Assembly (NCBI RefSeq): GCF_001594145.1
Contig: NZ_LVCF01000035.1
Coordinates: 310,001-374,000, forward strand
Direction: 5' to 3'
Origin: Branchiibius sp. NY16-3462-2
GTDB lineage: Bacteria; Actinomycetota; Actinomycetes; Actinomycetales; Dermatophilaceae
DNA: 64,000 nucleotides
A model generated the notes under the pieces. It ran no database searches and had not been told where the DNA came from. It was given only the letters and a program-made list of their open reading frames with translations. Numbering within the stretch: position 1 is the first letter of the stretch; each line of letters starts with the position of its first letter. Position numbers and translations under genes: made by a program. Of the stretch, positions 1-8,307 are shown piece by piece.

Positions 1-923
1 CCCACTTGGGGCAGTTCACGATTCAGCAGTTCGCGCAGTAGTTCCCGGTTCTCCTCGAGGTCCTGCTGCAGTCCCGTCAGCCAGTCGCGGCCGCCGCGCA
101 GGGCAGCGGTGTGCGCGATCGAGCCGAGGTGGCTGGGCAGCGCGCCGACCATGCGCGAGATGGCCGCGCGGGCCGGCATCGCGTCGGTTCCCGCGATCAC
201 CAGTGCGCCTTTGAGCCCCGCCAGGTTGAACGCCTTGGACGCCGACGTCACCGTCAGGGCTCGCTCGGTCCCGAGCACGTCGAGGTACGGCGTGAACCCG
301 CTCGCGACCAGCGGTGCGTGGATCTCGTCGGAGACCACGCGCACGCCGTACCGATCGGCCAGCTGCGCCAGGCCGGCCAGTTCGTCGGCGGTATGGACAA
401 CGGAACTCGGGTTGTGCGGATTGCACAGGAGGTACGCGGCTGATCGGCCGCCACGGGTGGCCGCTTGGAAGGCGCTCTCCAGAGCCACCGGGTCCAGGCG
501 GCCATCCGAGGTGAGGGCCGCATCCAGCAGCGTACGGCCGGTGCGCTCGATGACCATGAAGAACGGCCCGTAGACCGGCGAGCTGAGCACGACCGTGTCG
601 CCACGGTCGGTCAGGGCCTCGATCGCCAGCGCCAGACCGGTGACCACGTCGATGATGGGCAGCGCCCGGGCGGGGTCCCAGCGCCAACCCCAGGTCTGTT
701 CGGAGAACTGCGCGAAGGTCTCGGCGTAGCCGCTGCCGGCGGGATAGCCGGTGTCACCGTCGCGCATCGCCCGGGTCACGGCCTCGACCACCGCCGGGAT
801 CGGGTGGGCGTCCATCTCGGCCACGAACGCGGGCAGCACGTCCGGGGGATAGGCCCGCCACTTCACACTGGTGCGGCTGCGCAACTGCTCGAGGGTGAGG
901 TCGCGCAGAGGATGCATGGTCAT
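1..923 (-). CDS. PatB/MalY-type C-S lyase / aminotransferase (partial, C-terminus beyond window edge)
   Basis: Fold-type I PLP enzyme of the MalY/PatB cystathionine beta-lyase class, expected in the cytoplasm to cleave cystathionine or related thioethers. Reading back from 923 gives an N-terminus MTMHPLRDLTLEQLRSRTSV, then the substrate-loop region with GYPAGSGYAE, a CNPHNPSS motif, and the PLP-lysine motif SASKAFNLAGLKGA. About 307 residues are inside the window, and the last part of the roughly 390-residue family length lies beyond base 1. The ATG at 923 overlaps the TGA of the upstream DinB gene (ATGA), so the two are probably translationally coupled. The exact substrate is not evident from sequence. 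Confidence 0.85.
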   Translation of the reverse strand, partial: MTMHPLRDLTLEQLRSRTSVKWRAYPPDVLPAFVAEMDAHPIPAVVEAVTRAMRDGDTGYPAGSGYAETFAQFSEQTWGWRWDPARALPIIDVVTGLALAIEALTDRGDTVVLSSPVYGPFFMVIERTGRTLLDAALTSDGRLDPVALESAFQAATRGGRSAAYLLCNPHNPSSVVHTADELAGLAQLADRYGVRVVSDEIHAPLVASGFTPYLDVLGTERALTVTSASKAFNLAGLKGALVIAGTDAMPARAAISRMVGALPSHLGSIAHTAALRGGRDWLTGLQQDLEENRELLRELLNRELPQV

Positions 924-1420
924 CCAGTCATCCCGCGGACGTAGGCGGCCTGACCGACGTGCTGCAGATCGTCGGCGGCGACGGAGACCAGCCGGACCGC
1001 GAGGGTGACCGGCGGGTCCCAGTTCTCGTCGACGATGGCGTCGAGATCCTCGTCCGTGAGGCTGGCCAGGTAGGCGTCGCTGCGCTCCGCGACCGCGTCA
1101 AGATAGCCGCGCAGCAACTCGGCGCTCGCCGTCACCTGCGCTGCCTGCTCACGCGATTGTCCGTAGCCGGTAGCCGATTCGTCGAAGGGCAGCGCGAACC
1201 GCTGTGCCCAGCCGCCGGCGGTCCAGACCTGCTCCGTGCCGGCGACGTCGGCGATCTGGGCGTCCTGCACCCGGGCGGTGTGCCACAGCAACCACGCCAC
1301 CGAGTTGTTGCCGCCGGGCGTCGCCGCAAGGTCGGCCCCGGTGCTGTCGTCGAGGACCGCTGCCGCCTCCTGCCGGACCCGGTCGAAGAGATCTTGGAGC
1401 AACTGCGCGGTGGTGGTCAT
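920..1420 (-). CDS. DinB-superfamily protein (DUF664/maleylpyruvate-isomerase-like four-helix fold)
   Basis: A 166-residue all-helical protein of the DinB/DUF664 superfamily, whose members are metal-dependent and in actinobacteria often use mycothiol. His47 in LLWHTARVQD and His154 in DLQHVGQ fit the superfamily metal-binding histidines, and the NNSVAWLLWH stretch is typical. The third ligand is uncertain. The gene lies 9 bp downstream of the cupin gene and overlaps patB by 4 bp, so cupin, DinB and lyase form a co-directional run. No specific reaction can be assigned; thiol transfer or isomerisation is only a family-level inference. Confidence 0.8.
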   Translation of the reverse strand: MTTTAQLLQDLFDRVRQEAAAVLDDSTGADLAATPGGNNSVAWLLWHTARVQDAQIADVAGTEQVWTAGGWAQRFALPFDESATGYGQSREQAAQVTASAELLRGYLDAVAERSDAYLASLTDEDLDAIVDENWDPPVTLAVRLVSVAADDLQHVGQAAYVRGMTG

Positions 1421-1429
1421 ACGGCCACG

Positions 1430-1852
1430 TTACGACCCGGTGGCCAGTTCGAAGTCCGCGAAGTCGAAGCCGGGCGTGACCATGCAGGCGACCAGGACCG
1501 GTTCGTCCCCGGCGGGGCGGGCCGCCTGCCAGTGACCGCCGGGCACGAGGGACTGGAAGCGGTGCCCCGCGGACGGGTCGGACCCGAGGAGGGTGCGATC
1601 GGCGTACGCCGGGTGGTCACCCGAGCCGCCCAGATCCAGTTCCAGCGGGCCGCCCTTCTGGTGGATCCACAGCTCATCCGATCGCACCCGGTGCCACGCC
1701 GACTCCTGCCCGGGCGTCAGCAGGAAGACGATGGCGGTGGCGCTGACCCGGTCACCGACCGCCACCTGCGACCGGTAGGTCTCGGCATACCAGCCGCCCT
1801 CGGGATGCGGTTGCAGACCCAGTCCGGATGCCCACTCGGGAAGCGATGTCAT
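1430..1852 (-). CDS. Cupin of the DUF985 family
   Basis: A 140-residue single-domain protein whose N-terminus (PHPEGGWYAETYRS) and later WHRVRSDELWIHQKGGPLEL match the DUF985 cupin family. The histidines in the WHRV and WIHQ segments would sit where cupins hold a metal or bind a sugar-like ligand. The family is widespread and has no settled function. Translation starts at ATG 1852 with an AAGGA Shine-Dalgarno about 8 nt upstream. The gene is divergent from the esterase starting at 1884 and heads the run cupin–DinB–PatB. Confidence 0.85.
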   Translation of the reverse strand: MTSLPEWASGLGLQPHPEGGWYAETYRSQVAVGDRVSATAIVFLLTPGQESAWHRVRSDELWIHQKGGPLELDLGGSGDHPAYADRTLLGSDPSAGHRFQSLVPGGHWQAARPAGDEPVLVACMVTPGFDFADFELATGS

Positions 1853-1870
1853 GGCTCGATCCTTGCCTAG

Positions 1871-1876
1871 TACGTT
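1871..1876 (+). promoter_or_regulatory. Putative -10 element of a leaderless transcript
   Basis: TACGTT ends 7 nt before the GTG at 1884, the spacing expected if transcription starts at the start codon. A TACTAG hexamer for the opposite strand overlaps it, so the cupin and esterase may share a bidirectional promoter. Confidence 0.45.
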
Positions 1877-1883
1877 CTGTGCC

Positions 1884-2681
1884 GTGGAGCAGACGCAGAT
1901 TCACGCAACCCAGATCGGCGACGAGGGCGATCGGATCGTCTTCCTGCACGGCCTGTTCGGTCAGGGCAAGAACTTCACGCGCATCGCCAAAGCCCTGACA
2001 CCGCAGTTCAGTTCGTTGCTGGTCGACCTGCCCAACCACGGCCGGTCCGCGTGGACCGAGACCGTGGACTACGTCGACCTGGCCGACCGGGTGGCGCAGT
2101 TCCTGCGGGACGGTTTCGCCGCGGACGGCCCGGTGCACATCGTCGGCCACTCGATGGGCGGCAAGGTGGCGATGGTGCTGGCGCTGCGACACCCCGACAT
2201 CGTCGACCGGTTGGTCGTTGCGGACATCTCACCGCGACATTCCGAGAGCGCGGGGCAGTTCGAGCATCTGCTGGACTCGCTCAAGTCGTTGGATCTGAGC
2301 ACCATCCACCGTCGCGGCGATGCCGAGGAGCAGTTGCGCCCGCTCGTGCCCAACGATGCGGTGCGCGGGTTCCTGCTGCAGAACCTGCGGTCCACGCCAG
2401 AGGGGTTCCGCTGGCAGGCGAACCTGGATCTGTTGCGGGACAGTCTGATTCCCATCGCCGGCTTCCCGGATATCGACGCCACCTTCGACCATCCGGTGCT
2501 GTGGCTGGCGGGGGAGCGCTCGGACTACATCACCGACGCCGACCGCCCGGAGATGGAGCGGCTGTTTCCCCGGATGACCTACGTGGTGATCAAGGGCGCC
2601 GGCCACTGGCTGCACTCGGACCAGCCCGAGGCGTTCACCTCTGCACTGCGGGTATTCCTGTCCACGGACCGGTGGCGCTGA
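1884..2681 (+). CDS. Alpha/beta-fold hydrolase, YbfF-like esterase
   Basis: A 265-residue alpha/beta hydrolase. It shows the oxyanion segment FLHGLFGQGKNF, the nucleophile elbow GHSMGG (Ser90), a late acidic residue in WLAGERSDYI and the catalytic histidine in GAGHWLHSDQP. This set resembles acyl-CoA/ester hydrolases of the YbfF type; the natural substrate is unknown. I chose GTG 1884 rather than ATG 1851 because a TACGTT hexamer lies 7 nt upstream of it and 1851 abuts the start of the divergent cupin gene. Its stop overlaps the start of the triple-HTH gene (TGATG), so the two are coupled. Confidence 0.87.
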   Translation: MEQTQIHATQIGDEGDRIVFLHGLFGQGKNFTRIAKALTPQFSSLLVDLPNHGRSAWTETVDYVDLADRVAQFLRDGFAADGPVHIVGHSMGGKVAMVLALRHPDIVDRLVVADISPRHSESAGQFEHLLDSLKSLDLSTIHRRGDAEEQLRPLVPNDAVRGFLLQNLRSTPEGFRWQANLDLLRDSLIPIAGFPDIDATFDHPVLWLAGERSDYITDADRPEMERLFPRMTYVVIKGAGHWLHSDQPEAFTSALRVFLSTDRWR

Positions 2682-3190
2682 TGGCCCTCAGTGACGCCGA
2701 GGTGGTGCGGTTGCGCGAGCTATATGCCGCCGGTGCCCGACAGGTCGATCTGGCAACGGAATTCGGCATCGCCCAGACTGCGGTGTCGGCCATTGTCAAC
2801 GGTCGCACCCGCGCTTCGGCGGGGGGTCCGATCGCGACACGTTCCCTGCGGTCGGCTTCGGCGCCCGCGACGTCACCCCGGCCAGCCGCCGCTCCGCGAA
2901 AGACGTTGTCCGCGGAGCAGATCGAGCAGGTACGCCGACGGGTCGCCTCGGGTGAGAAGCGCACCGAGATCGCTGCTGACCTGGGTATCTCGCGGTCCAC
3001 GATCGACTCGATCATCAGCGGTCGTCGCGGTACGGCGACCCGGAAGCCGTTGAGCGACGACCAGATCCGCCAGATTCGCTCCGCAGCGGCCTCGGGGACG
3101 CCCCAGTCCTTGTTGGCGCAGGAGTACGGCACGTCGCAACAGGTAATCAGCCAGATCGTGCGGCGGGTGACCTACCGCGACGTGCCATGA
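2681..3190 (+). CDS. Small protein with three tandem helix-turn-helix-like units
   Basis: A 169-residue protein made of three similar units. Unit 1 (about residues 3–43) begins LSDAEVVRLRELYAAG, unit 2 (about 71–111) begins LSAEQIEQVRRRVASG, and unit 3 (about 120–160) begins LSDDQIRQIRSAAASG. Each continues into a turn and recognition-helix-like stretch such as ATEFGIAQTAVSAIVNGR or AADLGISRSTIDSIISGR. Linkers are rich in Ala, Ser, Pro and Arg. This resembles the helix-turn-helix of resolvases and sigma region 4, without a catalytic domain. It overlaps the esterase stop by 1 bp. DNA binding is inferred and no partner is known. Confidence 0.75.
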   Translation: MALSDAEVVRLRELYAAGARQVDLATEFGIAQTAVSAIVNGRTRASAGGPIATRSLRSASAPATSPRPAAAPRKTLSAEQIEQVRRRVASGEKRTEIAADLGISRSTIDSIISGRRGTATRKPLSDDQIRQIRSAAASGTPQSLLAQEYGTSQQVISQIVRRVTYRDVP

Positions 3191-3197
3191 CCTGGGG

Positions 3198-3782
3198 TCA
3201 GGGGCTTGGCACCTCCGGTTGAATACGCAACGCGCGGATGGCGGCGGCCAGCATGTCGTAATGACCTGCGAGCAGGACCAGTTCGACCAACTGCCGGTCA
3301 TCCAGGTGTTCCGCAACGGCCGCCCATGTGGCGTCGTCGACATCGCGGGTCAGCACCAACTGGTCCACAGCCGCGAGGATGGCCCGTTGCCGGTCCGTCC
3401 AGTCACCGTCAGCGGACTCGCTCTCGACGGCCGCGATCCGCTCCCGGCTGAGGCCCGCGCCCCGGGCAATCCGGCGGTGCTGGCGCAACTCGTAGTCCGA
3501 TCCGCGCAGCGCGGCGACGCGCAGAATGACCAGTTCGGACTCGGCGCGTGGCAGTGTCCCGAACGGCATCAAACGAGCGGCGAAGTGCAGCCACCCGCGG
3601 AACAGTCCTTTGTTGCGGCCGAGCACCCGGAAAAGGTTCATCGGCTCCGTCCTGGCCAGCCGGCCACCACCGCGAGCCAGCACCCAGGCACTGATACCGA
3701 TCTCGCCGAACCGGCCGGGCCGCACCCGCGTCACCTGTCGTCCGGTGCTCAGCTGTCTGCTGCTCTTCTGTCCGCTGGTCAT
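3198..3782 (-). CDS. Carboxymuconolactone decarboxylase / AhpD-like family protein
   Basis: A 194-residue all-helical AhpD-like protein. The core motif reads SDYELRQHRRIARGAGLSRE, where the peroxidase members would have a CxxC pair. Both cysteines are absent, so alkylhydroperoxidase activity of the AhpD type is unlikely, while the conserved Glu and His remain. The C-terminus (LVELVLLAGHYDMLAAAIRALRI) is typical. Its ATG overlaps the TGA of the upstream SDR gene by 4 bp, so the SDR and this protein are probably made together and may act on one compound. The substrate cannot be deduced. Confidence 0.85.
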   Translation of the reverse strand: MTSGQKSSRQLSTGRQVTRVRPGRFGEIGISAWVLARGGGRLARTEPMNLFRVLGRNKGLFRGWLHFAARLMPFGTLPRAESELVILRVAALRGSDYELRQHRRIARGAGLSRERIAAVESESADGDWTDRQRAILAAVDQLVLTRDVDDATWAAVAEHLDDRQLVELVLLAGHYDMLAAAIRALRIQPEVPSP

Positions 3783-4660
3783 CGCAGACTCCGTTCCGCT
3801 CGGTCGGCCATCCGGTTGGCCGCGTGCATCATCGCCGCGTAGGCCGGTGGTACGTAGCGCTGGACCGCGTGCAGCGCCCGGATGTCGGCTGAGGTGTACA
3901 CCAGCGGTTTGCGAGCCAGCATGCCGCCGACGATGCGTTCCGCGGCAACCTGCGGGCTGATGGCCCGGTGCTGGAAGCGTCGGCGCAACTTTGCGAATTG
4001 TGCTGTGCTGGTGTCGATCCCGGCGATCCGCATCGACTCGGTCAACGGCGTGTCGACCGCACCGGGGCAGGCCAGCGTCACCGCGATCTCGTGCCGGGCC
4101 AGATCGAACCGCAGCACTTCGCTGACGCCGCGCACCCCGAACTTACTGGCGCTGTACGCGGCGTGCCACGGCAGACCGAGGAGCCCGGCGGCAGACGACA
4201 CGTTGACCAGGTGGCCGCGGCGGCCGTGTTCGATCATCGGCGGCACGAAGGTCTCGATGACGTGGATCGGTCCCATCAGGTTCACGTCGATCACCTGCTG
4301 CCACTGCTCGGCGGACATCTTCTCGACCTTGCCCCAGATGGCGATACCGGCGACGTTGAGCACGGCATCCACAGCCGGGGTCTGGGCGTGAACCTCCTCA
4401 GCGAGGTCACGAATTGCGTCCAGCGACGTCACGTCAGCGGTCCGGGCGGTAGCGACGCTGCCCCCGGAGGCCGCGATCGACGTGCGCGCATCGGCCAGAC
4501 CCTCGCCGTCGATATCGGTCAGATGCAGGATCGCCCCACGGGCCGCGAGTTGGTCGGCCACCGCGCGTCCGATGCCGCTGGCCGCACCGGTGATCAGGAC
4601 GTGGTGGCCGGTGATGTCGGCGCGGCGGGGTCGCACGGAGGGGAGCATGCCCACCATCAT
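3779..4660 (-). CDS. Short-chain dehydrogenase/reductase
   Basis: Classical SDR of about 293 residues. It has the nucleotide-binding motif TGAASGIG near the N-terminus, the structural NVAG motif, the catalytic Ser in NVSSAAG and the YSASK active-site Tyr/Lys pair. A PGAVDT motif follows, consistent with an NAD(P)-dependent oxidoreductase. The long C-terminal tail with QRYVPPAYAAMMHAA is common in actinobacterial members. The start is one of ATG 4660, 4657 or 4648 in the same frame, none with a strong ribosome site. It is divergent from the UvrA-like gene and overlaps the AhpD-like gene downstream. Confidence 0.88.
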   Translation of the reverse strand: MMVGMLPSVRPRRADITGHHVLITGAASGIGRAVADQLAARGAILHLTDIDGEGLADARTSIAASGGSVATARTADVTSLDAIRDLAEEVHAQTPAVDAVLNVAGIAIWGKVEKMSAEQWQQVIDVNLMGPIHVIETFVPPMIEHGRRGHLVNVSSAAGLLGLPWHAAYSASKFGVRGVSEVLRFDLARHEIAVTLACPGAVDTPLTESMRIAGIDTSTAQFAKLRRRFQHRAISPQVAAERIVGGMLARKPLVYTSADIRALHAVQRYVPPAYAAMMHAANRMADRAERSLR

Positions 4661-4666
4661 GGCCAC

Positions 4667-7024
4667 ATGACCCGCTCCGGACAGCCAATCGCCCCGGCCG
4701 ACCAGCACGACGTGATCACCGTGCACGGGGCGCGGGTGAACAACCTGCGGGACGTCGACGTGACCATCCCCAAGCGCCGCCTGACTGTCTTCACCGGGGT
4801 GTCGGGATCGGGCAAAAGTTCGCTGGTGTTCGGGACGATCGCTGCCGAGTCGCAGCGGTTGATCAACGAGACCTACAGCGCCTTCGTCCAGGGCTTCATG
4901 CCCACCCTGGCGCGACCGGACGTCGATGTGCTGGACGGGCTGACGACCGCGATCATCGTGGATCAGGAACGGATCGGGTCCGATCCCCGCTCGACCGTGG
5001 GCACCGCGACTGACGCCAATGCGATGCTGCGAATCTTGTTCTCCCGATTGGCGGTTCCGCACATCGGTGGGCCGCCGGCCTACTCGTTCAACACCCCCAC
5101 CGTGCAGGGCTCCGGAGCGATCAGTGTCGGGACCAAGCGAGCGACCAAGGCGACCTTCTCCCGGCTCGGCGGCATGTGTCCGCGCTGCGAAGGTCGTGGC
5201 AGTGTCTCCGACTTCGACCTCACCGCGCTCTATGACGACAACCTGTCGCTGGAGGATGGCGCACTGAAGATCCCCGGGTACTCGATGGACGGGTGGTACG
5301 GGCGGATCTTCAAGGGCTGCGGCTTCTTCCCGGCCGACAAACCGATCGCGAAGTTCTCCGCCAAACAGTTGGACGCGCTGCTCTACAAGGAACCCACCCG
5401 GATCAAGGTCGACGGCATCAACGTCACCTACGAGGGTCTGATCCCGAAGATCACCAAGTCGATGCTGGCCAAGGACCGGGAAGCCATGCAGCCGCACATC
5501 CGGGCCTTCGTGGACCGGGCGATCACCTTCTCGGTCTGTCCCGAGTGCGAGGGGACCCGCTTGGCCGAACCGGCTCGCAACTCCCGGATCGGGACCGTGA
5601 GCATCGCTGATGCCTGCGCCATGCAGATCACGGACCTGGCGACCTGGGTCCGCTCTCTGGAGGAACCGTCCGTCGGGCCGTTGCTGACCGCACTGGGGGA
5701 CAGTCTGTCTGCGTTTGACCGCATCGGGTTGGGTTATCTGTCGCTGGACCGGCCGGCGGGCACGTTGTCCGGGGGAGAAGCCCAGCGGGTCAAGATGATC
5801 CGGCACCTGGGTTCTGCGCTCACCGATATCAGCTACATCTTCGACGAACCGTCGGTCGGGCTGCATCCACACGACATCGCGCGGATGAACGAGTTGCTGC
5901 TGCAGCTACGCGACAAGGGCAACACCGTGTTGGTGGTGGAGCACAAGCCAGAACTCATCGCGATCGCGGATCACGTCATCGACCTGGGACCGGGTGCCGG
6001 ATCTGCCGGTGGCACAGTGACTTTCGAGGGTCCGGTGGCCGACCTGCGGTCGTCTGGGACTGTCACCGGGCGGCACCTGGACGATCGAGCGGCACTGAAG
6101 GTCGACGTACGTCGATCGGTTAGCTCCCTGCCTATTCGCGGCGCCAGCGCGCACAACCTGCAGGATGTCGACGTGGACATCCCGCTCGGGGTGCTGGTCG
6201 TTGTCACCGGAGTGGCCGGCTCCGGCAAGAGCTCGCTCATCGATGGCTCGCTGAGCGGGCGCGACGAGGTCGTGGTCATCGACCAGACGCCGATCCGCGG
6301 GTCTCGTCGGTCCAACCCCGCCACCTACACCGGCCTGCTCGAGCCGCTGCGCAAGGCGTTCGCCAAGGCCAACGGAGTCAAACCGGCGCTGTTCAGTGCC
6401 AACTCCGAAGGCGCCTGCCCGACCTGCGGCGGCGCCGGCGTCATCTACACCGACCTGGGCATGATGGCCGGGGTGAGCACGGTGTGCGAGGACTGTGAAG
6501 GGCGCCGGTTCCAGCCCGAGGTGCTCGGCTACACCCTCGCCGGTCGGTCCATCGCGGACGTGCTGGAGATGTCCGCCGACGCGGCGGCAGCCTTCTGCGT
6601 AGAGGTGAAACTTCCTGCGGCAGAACGGATCCTGACCCGGCTGGTCGATGTGGGGTTGGGCTACGTCACCATTGGCCAGCCGCTCACCACCCTGTCCGGA
6701 GGCGAGCGGCAGCGTTTGAAGCTGGCCGCGCAGATGGGGGAGAAGGCCGACATCTACGTCCTCGACGAGCCGACGACCGGTCTACACCTGGCGGACGTGG
6801 AACGGTTGCTGGCCCTGCTGGACCGGTTGGTGGACTCCGGGAAGTCGGTGATCGTGATCGAGCACCATCAGGCGGTCATGGCCCACGCCGACTGGATCAT
6901 CGACCTGGGGCCGGGCGCCGGACACGACGGCGGCCGGATCGTCTTCGAAGGCACACCTGCAGATCTGGTGGCCGCCCGGTCGACGCTGACGGGGGAGTAC
7001 CTGTCCAGGTACGTGGCACGCTGA
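4667..7024 (+). CDS. Short UvrA-like ABC-ATPase (drug-resistance type UvrA paralogue)
   Basis: A 785-residue soluble tandem ABC ATPase related to UvrA but much shorter than the roughly 950 residues of the repair protein. Both halves keep Walker A (GVSGSGKSS and GVAGSGKSS), signature (LSGGEAQRVK and LSGGERQRLK) and Walker B (FDEPSVGLH and LDEPTTGLH). Cys pairs remain in CPRCEGRG, CPECEGTR and CPTCGGAG. The shortening suggests loss of a UvrB- or DNA-contact insertion. Such paralogues include DrrC of anthracycline producers and are thought to protect DNA from bound drugs; that role is inferred. The start is ATG 4667, 6 bp from the divergent SDR start. Confidence 0.88.
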   Translation: MTRSGQPIAPADQHDVITVHGARVNNLRDVDVTIPKRRLTVFTGVSGSGKSSLVFGTIAAESQRLINETYSAFVQGFMPTLARPDVDVLDGLTTAIIVDQERIGSDPRSTVGTATDANAMLRILFSRLAVPHIGGPPAYSFNTPTVQGSGAISVGTKRATKATFSRLGGMCPRCEGRGSVSDFDLTALYDDNLSLEDGALKIPGYSMDGWYGRIFKGCGFFPADKPIAKFSAKQLDALLYKEPTRIKVDGINVTYEGLIPKITKSMLAKDREAMQPHIRAFVDRAITFSVCPECEGTRLAEPARNSRIGTVSIADACAMQITDLATWVRSLEEPSVGPLLTALGDSLSAFDRIGLGYLSLDRPAGTLSGGEAQRVKMIRHLGSALTDISYIFDEPSVGLHPHDIARMNELLLQLRDKGNTVLVVEHKPELIAIADHVIDLGPGAGSAGGTVTFEGPVADLRSSGTVTGRHLDDRAALKVDVRRSVSSLPIRGASAHNLQDVDVDIPLGVLVVVTGVAGSGKSSLIDGSLSGRDEVVVIDQTPIRGSRRSNPATYTGLLEPLRKAFAKANGVKPALFSANSEGACPTCGGAGVIYTDLGMMAGVSTVCEDCEGRRFQPEVLGYTLAGRSIADVLEMSADAAAAFCVEVKLPAAERILTRLVDVGLGYVTIGQPLTTLSGGERQRLKLAAQMGEKADIYVLDEPTTGLHLADVERLLALLDRLVDSGKSVIVIEHHQAVMAHADWIIDLGPGAGHDGGRIVFEGTPADLVAARSTLTGEYLSRYVAR

Positions 7025-7046
7025 TCGCGCGGTTACCGTGGCAGTG

Positions 7047-7844
7047 ATGAACCTCGACACCCGAAATCTGCGCCGCGTCGTCGCCGTCTCCGCCCTGGCA
7101 GTGACCACCATCCAGACCGCGACCGCTGCAGTGGCGATCCCACGGCAGCGCCGCGACTACGCCGACGGCGCGTGGGGCCCCGGCCTGGCTGCGGTCGCCC
7201 TCACCGGAGCCGTGCTGGGCAATGGTGATCCCGTACGCCGATGGACGACCGCCGTGCTCACCACCGCCTGGGCGGCGCGGCTGGAACACCTGATGCTCGG
7301 GCGGCTGCGCGGCAAGGATACGGAAGACGATCGCTACACCGAGTTCCTCTCCGGCGCATCGACTGCCGGTGTCATCGGGAAAGTGTTTGTGACACAGGCT
7401 GTTTCCCAGCTGCTGGTATCAACGCCCACCCAGCTGGCAGCATCCTCCACCCTGCCGCGGGGCAAGCGCCGCCTGCTGTTCCCCCTCGGTGCCGCCATCA
7501 TGGTGACCGGTGCCGTGGTGGAAGCGATCGCGGACCGTCAGAAGGACGCCTACTCCGCCCGTCCCCGGGAGGAGCGGCCGTCGGTGCTCGACACGGGCCT
7601 GTGGGGTTGGTCGCGTCACCCCAACTACTTCGGCGACTCGCTCTTCTGGGACGGGGCGTACGTAGCGGCGGCTGCATCGCCACCGGCGGGGTGGACCTTC
7701 CCGGCACCGATCGCGATGAACTACTTCCTGATCTACGCGACCGGCGCGAAGCGGACCGAGAAGAAGATGCAGGACCGGCCCGGTTACCGCGATTATCAGC
7801 AGCGTGTCTCCTTCTTCTTCCCCTGGCCCGGCAAACATGCCTGA
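7047..7844 (+). CDS. DUF1295 membrane protein (steroid 5-alpha-reductase / isoprenylcysteine methyltransferase fold)
   Basis: An integral membrane protein of about 265 residues with several hydrophobic segments. It carries the diagnostic LWGWSRHPNYFGD motif near residue 190, followed by ATGAKRTEKKMQDRPGYRDYQ, as in the DUF1295 family. The fold is shared with steroid 5-alpha-reductases and membrane methyltransferases; the substrate here is unknown, possibly a lipid or isoprenoid. ATG 7047 is preferred because TACCGT lies 7 nt upstream; GTG 7038 in frame is the alternative. The 3' end overlaps the phosphatase gene by 8 bp, suggesting coupled expression. Confidence 0.85.
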   Translation: MNLDTRNLRRVVAVSALAVTTIQTATAAVAIPRQRRDYADGAWGPGLAAVALTGAVLGNGDPVRRWTTAVLTTAWAARLEHLMLGRLRGKDTEDDRYTEFLSGASTAGVIGKVFVTQAVSQLLVSTPTQLAASSTLPRGKRRLLFPLGAAIMVTGAVVEAIADRQKDAYSARPREERPSVLDTGLWGWSRHPNYFGDSLFWDGAYVAAAASPPAGWTFPAPIAMNYFLIYATGAKRTEKKMQDRPGYRDYQQRVSFFFPWPGKHA

Positions 7845-8307
7845 CCCGTTGCGCATCGTCTTCGTGTGCACCGGGAACATCTGTCGGTCGCCGATCGCCG
7901 AGAAGGTGCTGCAGCGCCACCTCCAAGACGCCGGACTCGCCGATGCGGCGACCGTGACCAGTGCAGGGACGGGCCCTTGGCACGAAGGTGAGCCAGCCGA
8001 CTCCCGTGCGGTGGATGTGCTTACGGCAGCGGGATATTCGGCATCGCACGTCGCGCATCAGATCACCGACAGTGACCTGTCCGCGGATCTGTTGGTGGCC
8101 CTGGACAGCGGGCACGCTCGCGACCTGCGGCGCCTGGGCGCACCGGCAGACCGGGTGCATCTGCTGCGTTCGTTCGATCCGGACGCGGACGGTGCGGAGG
8201 TCCCGGATCCGTATTACGACGGTCCGGCCGAGTTCCAGGACGTGCTCACCATGGTCGAGTCTGCTACCTCCGGAGTGGTGCAGTGGGTGCGCGACCAGTC
8301 ACGCTGA
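7837..8307 (+). CDS. Low-molecular-weight protein-tyrosine phosphatase
   Basis: A 156-residue phosphatase with the P-loop CTGNICRS (Cys11, Arg17) directly after the first beta strand, and the general-acid loop DPYYDGP near residue 125. It would remove phosphate from tyrosine in the cytoplasm, or act on arginine-phosphate as some relatives do. The start is ATG 7837, because the family begins two or three residues before the RIVFVC strand; the upstream in-frame codons lie inside the DUF1295 gene. The 3' end overlaps the next kinase gene by 25 bp, so three genes are tightly packed. Confidence 0.93.
   Translation: MPDPLRIVFVCTGNICRSPIAEKVLQRHLQDAGLADAATVTSAGTGPWHEGEPADSRAVDVLTAAGYSASHVAHQITDSDLSADLLVALDSGHARDLRRLGAPADRVHLLRSFDPDADGAEVPDPYYDGPAEFQDVLTMVESATSGVVQWVRDQSR

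Noticed and set aside
3198..3782. AhpD peroxidase activity
   Set aside because: Both cysteines of the CxxC motif are missing.
4661..5872. Extension of the SDR frame far to the right
   Set aside because: It runs antisense to the UvrA-like gene; the SDR fold starts near 4660.
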